Assembly: GCA_963978545.1 (NCBI GenBank)
Contig: OZ021732.1
Coordinates: 61,480,714 to 61,544,713, forward strand
Source: Linyphia triangularis
Taxonomy: Eukaryota; Arthropoda; Arachnida; Araneae; Linyphiidae
Direction of reading: 5' to 3'
Length of the DNA stretch: 64,000 nt
The position numbers and the translations under genes are program-made. The stretch's first letter is position 1; each line of letters begins with the position of its first letter. Shown piece by piece: positions 1 through 10,953 of this stretch. Below the pieces are notes generated by a model that saw only the letters and a list, made by a program, of their open reading frames with translations, was not told the origin of the DNA and did no database searches.

Positions 1-2260
1 AGAATGTTATTAAATTAGAAATGAATAAGTAAGATTATTATTTCATACCAAAGAACAAAGAACTTTTCATATTCATTCTGTTCATAGAACAATTTCAATT
101 AATTAATTTAATGCAGTCTAGAGTAAGAGTATCCTAAAAATAAGTAATAGAAATAAATATTATTATAAATGTATACAATTAATTTACAGGGAGAATTTAT
201 TTTGTTCAAAGTCAGTTTAAATCAAGTATTTATTGCAGAAAGATTAAAACAGCTTTGGGAATTATAGGAAGCATTTTATAACTGTTTATTTATGAATTTA
301 CTTCAAACTAAAATAATGAGAACTTCTTTTAATGTTAAAGCACATTCGATAAGTTAAATCTTTTATTAACACATCAGGTGTTACCTGTAGCAAATAAAAA
401 CAAATAAGAAAATGAGTGAAAATATTTTTGGAAAAATCCTAAAAAACACCGAAGTTTATTTACGATATCAGTTTCAAACTAAAGTATAATAAAAACTTCC
501 TATTTTTAATTCATATGCGATATTATTTTTAATTGAACACATATGACGACTTGTAACACATATAAAACAACTTAGAGTACAATACAAACAGCTTTTGATA
601 AGAATAAAAAGAAATATATTGCTTTAAAATATGTATATAAAATTATTTTAAACTAAAACAGTACAGAAATTCTTTACAATCAATGCTGTTTCAATAACTA
701 TTTAAAGCACACATCTATCAGACCTGTTTAACACTTTTATATTTAGTAAAACTATTATTGATACTTTCATGACATTAATATGAAAATTATATGCACTATA
801 TATGCAAACGCTTTTACTAAAATATAAGAAGAGTAAAATTTTAAAACATGTCATTTAATTCATGAGTACTACTGAAAATAATGTTTTAGAAATATTTAAA
901 AGTTAATTTCTTATTATTAAACGTTAATTTAGTAATGATAAATGTTTTAGAAATATTTAAAAATTAATTTATTAATTGAATAATTTTGAAAGATTAAATA
1001 AAAACTATAAATAATAATAATAATAATTGCTTGAAATATAACATATGGTTCATTAACTGCAGCTAAATTATTTAATATCATCAAATAAAAATCTACACGT
1101 AGGTTATTCAAATACTTCATGAATCCAATATAAGTTAGATCTTATGTTATTTCGATATATCATCACGAGTTAATTTACTTATATTGAAGAAACTTAAATA
1201 CTAAAAATAAAAATAAACACTTACACATGAATTACCAATAACAGATAGAAGATGTTTAGTAAGATATATACATATAGATATCGTCTATAAATAGAATATA
1301 TATTGAAGATAACTTTTACATTTATACTTATATGATTATTGTATGGGAAAAAAATTAATAAATTGCCATTTTAATAATGTACATGAATACACTCTTTGAA
1401 CAAATAATTACTGATAACAGTTTTAGAGAGTTCATAAATATATCAAGAAACAATATGATTATATGAAACAACTATTTTAATACAACTCAAATATATTAAT
1501 AAATTCGATATAATGACATAGATAACAACCTAAATTTTTTAATTCTATAAAGACGAGGAATGTTGCAAACAATATCTGAAATTCTGTGTATAGCTGAACA
1601 GAAACAGTTCCTTACAAAAGTTAGTCGTCTTCTAGTGTTCTATCATTTGCCTGAATAATTTTTATGTTACTTAATACTCCTATAATATACTATATATAAT
1701 ATAGAACTACAATAAATGTGTATATTATAACATAGTATATAATAGCATAGTAGTAAAATAAACTTCTTACATATGTCTGTTAAATTTAGATCTAATTACT
1801 TACTAAGCAATTGATAAACCTATCGCTTGATATTAAATGTACTGGATATTTCGATTCTTGGGGAAGTTTGGTACATTTACTGTTGTCAGACAGTTGATTA
1901 TGGTTTTTAATATTTTATAAACTCTTAAATTATGCAGTTTAGAGCACATTAAACAATCTTGTTGTAGAAAGTCATCAAACATCCAGATAACATTAGACAA
2001 TATAGTATTTCTTCTTAAAATTGTGTAAAGTTGTAAAATTATAATGATATTATAAATTTTACCAATCTAAAACCAATTTGACTGAACTAGGCTAATGTAC
2101 AAAGTTTGATACTTTTTTAAAGTTTTCTTGAACTCTTGAACTTTCTTGTGGATAATTGACAAATTAAACTACATGTTCAGGAAGATAAACTAGTTTACAT
2201 ATGTGCGAAAAAAATATTGTCAGATGAAAGGCCTTTAAATCTCCAATACGTCGTAAATCA
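1..2260. other. AT-rich intergenic DNA, no gene seen
   Basis: The stretch is very AT-rich with no credible coding frame. It contains a short direct repeat of AATGTTTTAGAAATATTTAA (881 and 942) and an AAT run near 1010. It covers the 3' flank of the small secreted-protein gene. A sense ATTAAA near 1906-1911 is a possible but distant poly(A) signal. Confidence 0.6.
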
Positions 2261-2593
2261 TTAGCCAAGTCGTCTGGATACACCACTAACAATATTCCCA
2301 ACCGTGTTACCAAAGCTGTTCACGCCATTTGCAACGTGGCCAACAGTATCTCCAACCAAACCAATAACATCACCGACAATTCCTGGGGGGTTGTAAGCAT
2401 TGCTATTAGCATTTCCAGGAAAAAATCGGTTACCTCCGTATCGTGGTGAAAAGACAGCAGATCTTTTAAAAATTGGTGGATGGCCCTTGGACAGAGCTTG
2501 ATGGATATGCTTGTTAGCGGGCAGGCTCGAACTTCGAAGGCCGGTAATGGCGAGCAGCAGTGTCATCAAGAATGCTAAACGATTCAGTTTCAT
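2261..2593 (-). CDS. Small predicted secreted protein with five C-terminal heptad repeats (110 aa)
   Basis: I do not recognise the family. The N-terminus is a clear signal peptide: a basic start MKLNR, then the hydrophobic core LAFLMTLLLAITGL, with cleavage likely around residues 20-26. A lysine-arginine pair (43-44) is a possible proprotein cleavage site. A Gly, Asn and Pro rich linker follows (52-70). Residues 72-106 split without a gap into five seven-residue units: IVGDVIG, LVGDTVG, HVANGVN, SFGNTVG, NIVSGVS. Hydrophobic residues sit at units' second and sixth positions and small or polar ones between. The protein ends RRLG. The ATG at 2593 is preferred over an in-frame ATG at 2635 because it begins the signal peptide and because a TATA-like box would put the transcript start near 2625. 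The gene is single-exon as drawn. A secreted peptide or structural role is inference. Confidence 0.72.
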   Translation of the reverse strand: MKLNRLAFLMTLLLAITGLRSSSLPANKHIHQALSKGHPPIFKRSAVFSPRYGGNRFFPGNANSNAYNPPGIVGDVIGLVGDTVGHVANGVNSFGNTVGNIVSGVSRRLG

Positions 2594-2646
2594 AGTGAGT
2601 GGTGGATAGTAATGGGTATTTTGCTGGACAAACATACACGTCCTCG

Positions 2647-2656
2647 CTTTTAAATA
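2647..2656 (-). promoter_or_regulatory. TATA-like box for the small secreted-protein gene
   Basis: The sense-strand sequence TATTTAAAAG lies about 55 bases upstream of the chosen ATG. A start of transcription 25-30 bases further on would leave a leader of roughly 30 nt. It is the only such box close to the gene. The call rests on position and sequence only. Confidence 0.5.
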
Positions 2657-3197
2657 GTGAATGAATAGCTAAAGGAAATGTCACAGCTCGGTGGGACACA
2701 GCAGGTGTCGAGCTCTTTTCAAAAGCGAATTGTTTTTGTGTCCTGTTTTGAATCTGTATATTATACACGGGGTAGATATAAAAATCAGTTGTTGTATCAA
2801 AGAAAATTACCTAATGTAAGGACATTGCGAGAAACGATATCTAGTGACACTACGTTTCCTGGTTAAGAAAAATCGCAATCATATTTGACAAATTTATAAT
2901 TAATCAATGAATCCTCAATGTTTAAATTTGTCTTAAAGGTTTTTCTAAAATACTTTTTGATGCAGAATAATGATAATTTAATGGTAATTATGAAGCAAAT
3001 TTTTATGTAACTCTTTAATTGTTAATTAAACTTTGAGAAGAGTATATGCTAAGTTACACAAAACGAGCATTTCCCCATTTTTCTAAGAGTTTTTAATTTA
3101 TTTAACTTTTTTTTTATCATATATGTTAAACTTGGCAACGAAGACACTTAAGCTCTCCTTTAAGTCCTATTTTTTGGATAATAATCTTGGTAACTGT

Positions 3198-3380
3198 TGG
3201 TTGGTTGGTTGTATTCAGATTATCTGGCGCCGTCAGCAACACGAGGGCTATAATGCGCCGAAACATTCGTCATTAGACAAGCCAACATACATTTACAAAC
3301 ACCCATGCCAACATGGGACTCGAACCCGCAACCTAGCGGTCTAGAAGCTAGCACGCTAACCACTATACCGTTTGGTCGGC
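3198..3380 (-). mobile_element. tRNA-derived SINE with 12-bp target-site duplication
   Basis: Read on the minus strand, the element starts GCCGACC and carries a pol III A box (TAGTGGTTAGCG) and B box (GGGTTCGAGTCCC). An acceptor-like stem of about six pairs can still form with GTTGGC downstream. A tRNA-unrelated body follows, and the element ends in a CAACC-type repeat tail. The 12-bp direct repeat CTTGGTAACTGT occurs at 3186-3197 and 3381-3392. It is a SINE rather than a tRNA gene because of the tail, body and duplication. Confidence 0.82.
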
Positions 3381-3392
3381 CTTGGTAACTGT

Positions 3393-6300
3393 ACTCTACC
3401 TATTTTTTCTTGATATTTTTTTAAACATATATTTTTACTACATTTCAAATTCTCTATATGAAATATAGGACAATGAAATTATTGCAATAGGTTCTCAACA
3501 ACAGGCTTTGCAACTCAATAAAGATATTTTGCATGATTTCAATGTTTTAATGAGTCTAAAGTCAGAAGAAACTTTTTTTTTGGAAACGGATCTGTGAGTA
3601 ACATGATAACTTCATGAATGAAACGTGGCACGATGTTCAAATTTGGTATACAAATCAGAATTGTTCGTGTTGGTGGTAAGTAAAGCAAAAGTTTCATTAA
3701 AATTTTTTTTTTTTTTTAAAGTGGGTTTTCCAGAAACTTCCAGTAGCTGAATCGAAAACTTTTTATCAAAGTTGAATGTAATTAGCTTTTTAAGAATTCT
3801 CAGCATTTCATTCCTACAACCATTTAAAAGTTTTTTAAAAATTAAAAAATCCACGTCTTCTAGCTATAAACGTGTATCGAAATGTATGAAAATATTCACT
3901 GGTATTATGTATCTGTAACAATTTTAATTTGTACGTTAAATAATGTCTGATTATTAAATAACAATTGAATCTCTAGTTTCTACAGACTACTGAATTCCAC
4001 AAAAAAAATTTAAAAAACGGAACGCCACTGCATCAATTAATTACTAGAATCAATGGAAAATAAAGAATTACAAGGTTAGATACTTTATACGGCACAACAT
4101 ATTTCAATTGCGGTGAAAAGGGGAAAAAGAGATTTGACGTGTTCTGAATTGTCTGTGTGGATATCGGATGCATATTGATTGTTTCAGAGCCATATAACAT
4201 TTTCTGTAAATGTTTTTATATTTTAATTTAAAATGAAGTATAGAAAAATAAAGTTCCTTTCCGACGTCAATTCAAAGTCTAAACAGTCCTTTCATATCAT
4301 AGCAATATATAAATAACTATGTGAAAAACTTTCATCTGCTAAGCTGATAACAGACGTGACACCATACTGTCCCAACCTTTGGCGTGGGAAATTATGTTTT
4401 TAAAAGAAGAATTTGCAGAACGCCAACACGCACTAATTATAACCCGATATAACGTTTACGCTTTTGAGTCATGTGAACGGAGCCAGATCGCCACGTGGGC
4501 TACACTATACCGGAACATATGCTTTCAAATCGGAACCTAAAGATTAAGATTTAAAAAAGAACAAGAACGCATATCCAGCCATTATTCTAATCCAACACAT
4601 TTAGAAAACCAAGTTTAACTTTTATCCTCACAGCTATCAAATGCCCCTTTTCCCTAAAGGCAAGACCATAGTTTCAAGAATTTCGACATCAAAATAATTA
4701 ATTTGAGTACTTTTGTGTGATATACATGTTTATAAGAATGCCGAAGCCTTTTGTTTGCTTATAGATAAGAGTTCCTACTCTCTTCACCCTTGGGATGTGT
4801 CACGTTGTTGATGGTCCGTAAGGAGGGATGAATGCAAGATAATTTTCATGGAGCTTTTGAAAAATTTCTTTACGCTATTTTATTTGTTTTACTTTATAAT
4901 TAATTTCATGTAGACATTTTGGTAGTCCTCCAAAAAACTTACCGCAATTTTTAATGTATTTTGGCCTAACACCAAATGTTGATTCCCAAAGTGCAAAAAC
5001 TTATTCCTTTTACTAATGGGTATTTTTTAAACTGCTTTGAAAATATATAAGGTGCATTGTGGTACTGAACAGGTAAAACAATATCGACTCAGAATCTAGA
5101 GTTGAATTACGTTATGAGCATCCGACAAGCACAAGTTGGCACTTATAAATAAAGGCATTTCTTGTGATATACACCGCATTTCCAGAACATCTTTCCAAAA
5201 TTATAAATAAATAAATAATGGAATCATCATATCAAATAGTATTAGAATAACAAACTAATTGTAACTTTTTAACGTTTCATGTTATTTTAAACCGGTTATT
5301 TCATTGGTTTACTACATGTGTTTCGTTTTTAATATTAAATTTATTTCTGTTGTTTTTGCTTTGAAGCTGATCTCAGCCATGATCTCAGTACATGATCTCA
5401 GCCAACGTACTTTAATGTTTTATTTCTATAAAAACGCACAATTTTTTAAAAACATTATCAAGAAAATATTATTGTAACCATCTTCTATATAAGTTGTAAT
5501 TATTTGAATTGCCAAGAAACTTTTCTTATGACCATATTCTGTAAGTTGCATTTAGTTGCTTTAATCAAAGTAATTGTTATATAAAAGTTTAATTAATATA
5601 TGTAGCTACGTTTTCATTACAATAAATATTGTAAATTCACTCATATTTCAACTGTTTGGTGCCGAAGATTAAGCAAAATATTTGTGCTATCCCAATTTAA
5701 TTATATTGAAATTTAATTATTATTAATTTATAAATTAGTGTTACTACTTAGAACAGTTAAAACAAATTTCATTTAATCCACTGAAAATCATTCAAGAATA
5801 AAATAATTACGTTACAAAAGTTAATTCAATGAAACTCTAATAGACACACGATCCATGAAACAAAGCTTTCGGTACCAGTTCTACAGATCAAAACCATAAA
5901 GTTACGACTCCAAATAAATAATTACAAAATACAACTTTATTCCCCACTCTCACCCCCTCAATTCCAGCAATACCTAATAAGAGGGGGAAATTGCAAAATC
6001 AGCAATCCCATGGCTTCTCCGTTGTACTCACTCACTGTTAATATTTCACCCGCGAACAAATATGCCTCTGACACCATCCACTGTTCAAATACTACCACAC
6101 AAGTATTCCGCCCTTTTCATTGCCGATGAATGTATCCATAACTGGCTTCAATACAGTGGATAAGAGGCAACCAAACACTGCTCTTTTGTGGCTGCCACAA
6201 TGGAGGCTTTTGTGGGACACTCTGCGGGCAACATCCTGCCGAAATGAAATTGCCACTGCTTCAGGCAAGGCTAATGAGAGATATGTCAAGGTTTTGTGCA

Positions 6301-7499
6301 ATAGATGGCATTTGAGCTGGATCATATTTTATAGAGAGGTTAGGTTATTACTCTTTGAGATGTCCTTTTGGAAATGGTAGGTTAGGTTATGAAACTTTGT
6401 GGATTGATAAAAGTAATTATTTTATTAGAGTTAGATTAATTTTTATTTGTGATGTTTTTCTTTTAGGCTTTTTTTTTTTAATTAAATGATACAGAATCCT
6501 TTTTAAGAAATAATATTTTATGTAAATGTATGTTTTAGGGAAACATACCTAACATTTTATACATAATTCTGATATAATCTCCATTTAAAAAAAAAAAAAA
6601 AAAAAAGATTAAAAAGAGTCGCAATTGTTTAAGAATTTTTCCACCGTGCACACTACTTTGTCTTACACCGCAAAAATTATTGGATTAAAAAGTATGAAAT
6701 TTGGCATATTTTTAGAGAAATGTTTGAAAAATCGATTGATCAAAAACACTTTAAAAATATACTTCAGTTTTTGATTTATTATTGTCAAAGGGATTTTCCA
6801 TGCACCGTTCTCTCCAGGGTAAACTAACCACTGTACAAATCTAATATTTTGCAGGCACAAAGGTAAATTTGTCATATTAAAACACTGATATCTCCCTTTT
6901 TTTAAAATTGCGATGTAGTTTTGGTGTAATTAAATAGATAAATTTCGAAACTTAAGTGATTGATGTTATTTTTTGTAAACTTCGGAAAACCATCAAACAC
7001 AGATTGATACTTTTCCGCACTTTATAAGTTATTTGAAATATGTTTGATTTCTCAAAATTTCTTAAGAATTGTCAGTGACGTAACCATGTAAAATCTTCAT
7101 TTTCACATACATTTTTGTAAGCAGTATTTTAAGTAGTATCTAACGAAAATGTGATATGTTTACGGTATATTTTTTATTACTCATAAATTTCACGAGATAT
7201 TTCAATGTACAAAATAGTTGTTTTTGTCAGATAGTAAAAAAACCTACTACAGCTGAAAATCTGGCAATTGAAAGTTCGATTCAATATCAATTCGAATGCT
7301 ATTGTTTGCAAAGATCATATGCTTGATATATTAAAAATAGTAATTAATAATTTATTGATGTCCAGGATAACGTCACAAAACCTTCATGGACGTTTTTCAG
7401 ATATTAATGTATTTTTAGTAACAATCTGATAGCGTATCGAACTCCGGGTTTGGCGAGGATTACCGAGAAGTGATTTGATTGCGATGCAATGACCTGGGG
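3393..7499. other. Intergenic DNA without a recognised gene
   Basis: Mostly AT-rich. Near 3600-3860 is a diverged copy of a dispersed repeat marked by CGATGTTCAAATTTGGTA. Three copies of ATGATCTCAG sit at 5378-5403. The stretch 6090-6330 is richer in G+C and open on both strands for 77-86 codons without a recognisable domain. It may be a dispersed repeat. I see no tRNA or conserved exon. Confidence 0.5.
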
Positions 7500-7507
7500 T
7501 TGGCTAT

Positions 7508-7724
7508 TAGAGATTGGAAATATCGATCAAAATAAATATCGATACTATATCGTTGCATAGAAAAAAAATATCTATCAAATATCGTTATATCGATACATGA
7601 TTTTTTTAATTTTTTTATTTGATTTTTAATTTTGCCAGAAACAAAGTTTTTCGGTGCAAATTTCTACTCTTCATGATTGCTTTTTAGTAAGGTGACTACT
7701 TTTTCAACTGAAATGGATCTATTA

Positions 7725-7758
<34 letters not shown>

Positions 7759-8053
7759 TTATATTTTCGCTTAATTGGTGCAGTGATTTTAAGAAAAATT
7801 TAAATAATTTTCATTAGCTTTTAAGTGTATGGCAAAATATTGAATATTGGGGACATTTTAATTGTCTCTCAGCCAAGTTCAAACTTTAGTTTTGAAGTTT
7901 TTGAAAAGGGAATAAAGAAAATCGAAAAATCACATGGAACTACAGAACGATCATCAAAAAACTAAAAATGTTTGAAAATATCGATACATCGGTATTTTTT
8001 TAGAAATATCGATAAAATATCATCGCATTGATTTTTTATATCTCCGACCTCTA
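7508..8053. mobile_element. Non-autonomous hAT element, ATCGAT-rich ends
   Basis: The 8-bp duplication TTGGCTAT flanks it exactly at 7500-7507 and 8054-8061. Terminal inverted repeats are TAGAGATTGGAAATAT on the left and TAGAGGTCGGAGATAT from the right. Both subterminal regions carry repeated ATATCGAT or ATCGATAC motifs, as expected of transposase-binding arrays. The interior is AT-rich, with a run of about 30 A at 7726-7755, and has no transposase frame. It is 546 bp and intergenic, downstream of the P450 gene. Confidence 0.88.
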
Positions 8054-8061
8054 TTGGCTAT

Positions 8062-10701
8062 AGTTAAGAGAGTAAGTTATGGATCTCCCTATTCTACATA
8101 AAAAGAAGTGGGCTTGAAAAAGTATGTATTAAGGAATACTCATACCCCAAATATTGAACAAATTTAATTTTTTTATTGCATAAAATTAAGCTATATATAT
8201 TAAAGAAGACGTAGAAAAAAATTCATTCAGAGTTCTAGGAAATTGTAAACATTCGGTTCTTAACTTTCACCTACCATTCTACGCTGAAGTTTTATTTAAG
8301 TTTTTATTTTTAAGTTCATTTTTCTCCTAATCTAGATTTGGTGTGGATATGTGTTTAAAATGCCGAGTCTTTGAGAAATTTACTTAGAACTAAACTATTT
8401 ATATTTTTTAAATCTTGAATATCTGTTTTTAAAATGTAGGGAGATTTGTTTTAGGAAATTGTATTAACTTTTTTGAATAATTAAAAAATAGATTTTTTGT
8501 TGTTGAAAATTTAGAAATTTCTCGTGAAAAAAACTAAATATTTTTTTTTAAATTTGCCTGTAAAACAAATTGAAAAATCTCTCCCTATATATTTGGAGTA
8601 TACTATAACATAATTAATTAGTTCTGTAATTAAAAAATATATAAAAAAAATTGAAGGAGGAATAGTCTTAAAAAGGTGTATATTTCGCCCAAAAACACTA
8701 AAAAAAAATGTATTAATAATTGTTTAAAAATAGATTATTTACTTATGTAAAAAATTTTGTGCTTCTAACTTCATTAATAAAAATTTTAAGTTTTTACTTA
8801 CAGGTCTCCCTTTAATGATTCCATTAAAAAATCCCGATCATGCATAGTACTTTGATAGCAATAAACAGTTGGTTAGAAAAATTTCAAAAGTTTTTGAATA
8901 TTGCAAGTGCCAAATATTAATTTACTGTAATTTAAAATATTATTTAAGTACCACCATAATTAAAATTTTTGATACAAAAAATTAAACTTTTAATAAGGAA
9001 TTCGTCAAATAAGCATTAAACAAATAAGCTTCAAATAAGCATTAAGCGAATAATGAATAAAAACACGTGAAAAAACATGTTTTCATTTAAAAATATTGAT
9101 CGTTGGGAAGATAGCATTTCTTCTGTAACACTTTAATTGAATTAATTAAAACTTTTATATTTTTATTTTTAAAAATTTGTATAAATATGGAAGAATTTAT
9201 GATTATAAGAATAGTAATTTTCATTGACGCCATTTAGGTATCTTTTGTAATGTAATAAAACACTTTTAGTTTTTCAAACTTCTTCCAACAAGTTTCTTTT
9301 GTGCTATATAATTCAATTTAATTAAGTATTTCAAGAAGAAAGGTACATCAAGCATAAAAAATAAAATGTTCAGGCAAAGTTTTTAAGTAATGTAGATTAA
9401 TATCTGTCGTCATTATAAGAAAAGTTTCAATTAAAACGTGAAAGAAAATCATTTTAAATTAAATTTTTGTAATATATTTTTCATCAAATGTCCGAATGAT
9501 ATAATTTTATCTCAAATAAAATATATTGCAATATCTAAAAAGAGGTATTTGATTTAAATTTTTAATTAATTCGTTTTGAGATGCAATTTATTTGATGTTA
9601 TTGTTTGACAAATGTTTAAAAACGTATTGTGTCTAAGTTTGAGAATTTTCAGTTAGTGTTTAAAATTTTTTTTTGAATAAACAATGACATGTTTTTCTGT
9701 TTTTTTAATAAGAAATATTTCTTAATCATACAAGCTGCCATAGAAACAAAATGCAGAAATATATATGGTCACAAGTTTAAAATAATTTATATATTCCTAA
9801 AAATAACAAGTATGAAAACAACAATGCAATATTATTTCGTTTTTTATATATCATACTTTTAACAAGACTATTCAGATAAAACGCACATTGTGAATTACCT
9901 TAAAAATTTTAGATGTTTGGTTTATCATCTGCTTTAAAAAGAAAAAGAAATCTAAATCATATTAGATAAATTTTAAAAGGCCTTTTCATGAGTTATAAGG
10001 TATTATAATGGGTTATCAATTAAAATATTCCGTAGTTGATTTTCATTTATAATTATGTTATTAATGCTATCACACACGCCACAAACCAAGATGTTTATTT
10101 GAATAAATAACATAACTTATAATTAATGGTTTAATACACCATGTTATTTGGAATAGAAAATTTTCATATGAAAAATTTTGTGTTCAATCTTAATAACATT
10201 AAAAATATATTAGAATTTTTTTAATTCCATCAGCCAATTAGAACTGCGAATTCAATTCGTTTTACTTTCAGACATAAGGAAGAGCAGTTTCATGTGACAT
10301 TCTCATACGTAAAGTTGGTAAAATTTTTAATAAAACTAATGAAATATTTAAGATAGTTAATATTAAAGAAGAAAAGGTAATAGAAACTGCTTTGAGAGCA
10401 TGGGATTTCCATATCAATTTAATCAGTAGTACGTTTTCACACAAAATCTAAAACAATAGAAGACGTTGTCGAAAATTGAAAAATTTACACTTCAAATTCT
10501 TTTCATTAGGTATGATAGGGCATTTCAGAAACAGTTTCTTAATTTTATATTTCGTAATAGCGTAGACACACACTTAAAGCAAAACTGGACATATGAATGA
10601 ATTCAGTGAAAAAGTCACATTGAAAAATCCCCAAAATCCACATCCAGATTCGCATCTGCCTATCATCTAATTGAAATCAAGCATAAAATATTTTAAAACT
10701 C
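8062..10701. other. AT-rich DNA downstream of the P450 gene, no gene seen
   Basis: No reading frame or RNA gene can be supported. The sequence is uniformly AT-rich with short A and T runs. The first part past 10775 on the minus strand is presumably the P450 3' untranslated region, whose end cannot be placed. Confidence 0.55.
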
Positions 10702-10707
10702 TTTAAT
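10702..10707 (-). promoter_or_regulatory. Candidate poly(A) signal of the P450 gene
   Basis: ATTAAA in the sense direction lies 68 bases past the stop codon. It is the nearest common polyadenylation hexamer variant. I saw no AATAAA in the first 200 bases. In DNA this AT-rich such a match is weak evidence by itself. Confidence 0.35.
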
Positions 10708-10774
10708 CGAAACAAAAGCCATTGAAGGCAACAAACTCTAATGTAGTTTACAGATGATCTGGTAATTAAAGCGA

Positions 10775-10953
10775 CTAATTTCTTGGTATCATACAAAGCT
10801 CGTATGGAAGCGGTTCAAAAGTAGCTCCAACTCTTCCTTTAAAACTGTGTCGCTTTCCTTCCGGAAACTTAATATGGAATTTCTGGAGCAAGGAAGTTGC
10901 ATAGAGGAACACTTCTACGTTGGCCAGTGTCTCACCTGGGCAGGCTCTTTTAC
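10775..10953 (-). CDS. P450 exon 8 (residues 450-508): heme-binding cysteine and C-terminus
   Basis: The acceptor TTGAAG ends at 10954. The exon completes Gly450 and continues KRACPGETLANVEVFLY. Cys454 is the heme-thiolate ligand, and GETLANVE is the L-helix start. It closes with FEPLPYELCMIPRN and a TAG stop at 10777-10775. The acceptor is less pyrimidine-rich than the others, but no other AG keeps the reading frame and the signature. Terminal exon size and content are normal for the family. Confidence 0.95.

Noticed and set aside
2594..2635. Upstream in-frame ATG giving a 124-residue form of the small secreted protein
   Set aside because: It would place 14 non-signal residues before the signal peptide and lies upstream of the transcript start expected from the TATA-like box.
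3310..3380. A functional tRNA gene
   Set aside because: The acceptor stem is incomplete, and the unit has a SINE body, tail and 12-bp duplication.
6340..6395. Telomere-like TTAGG repeats (also near 51181)
   Set aside because: Only two or three GGTTAGGTTA units; no array.
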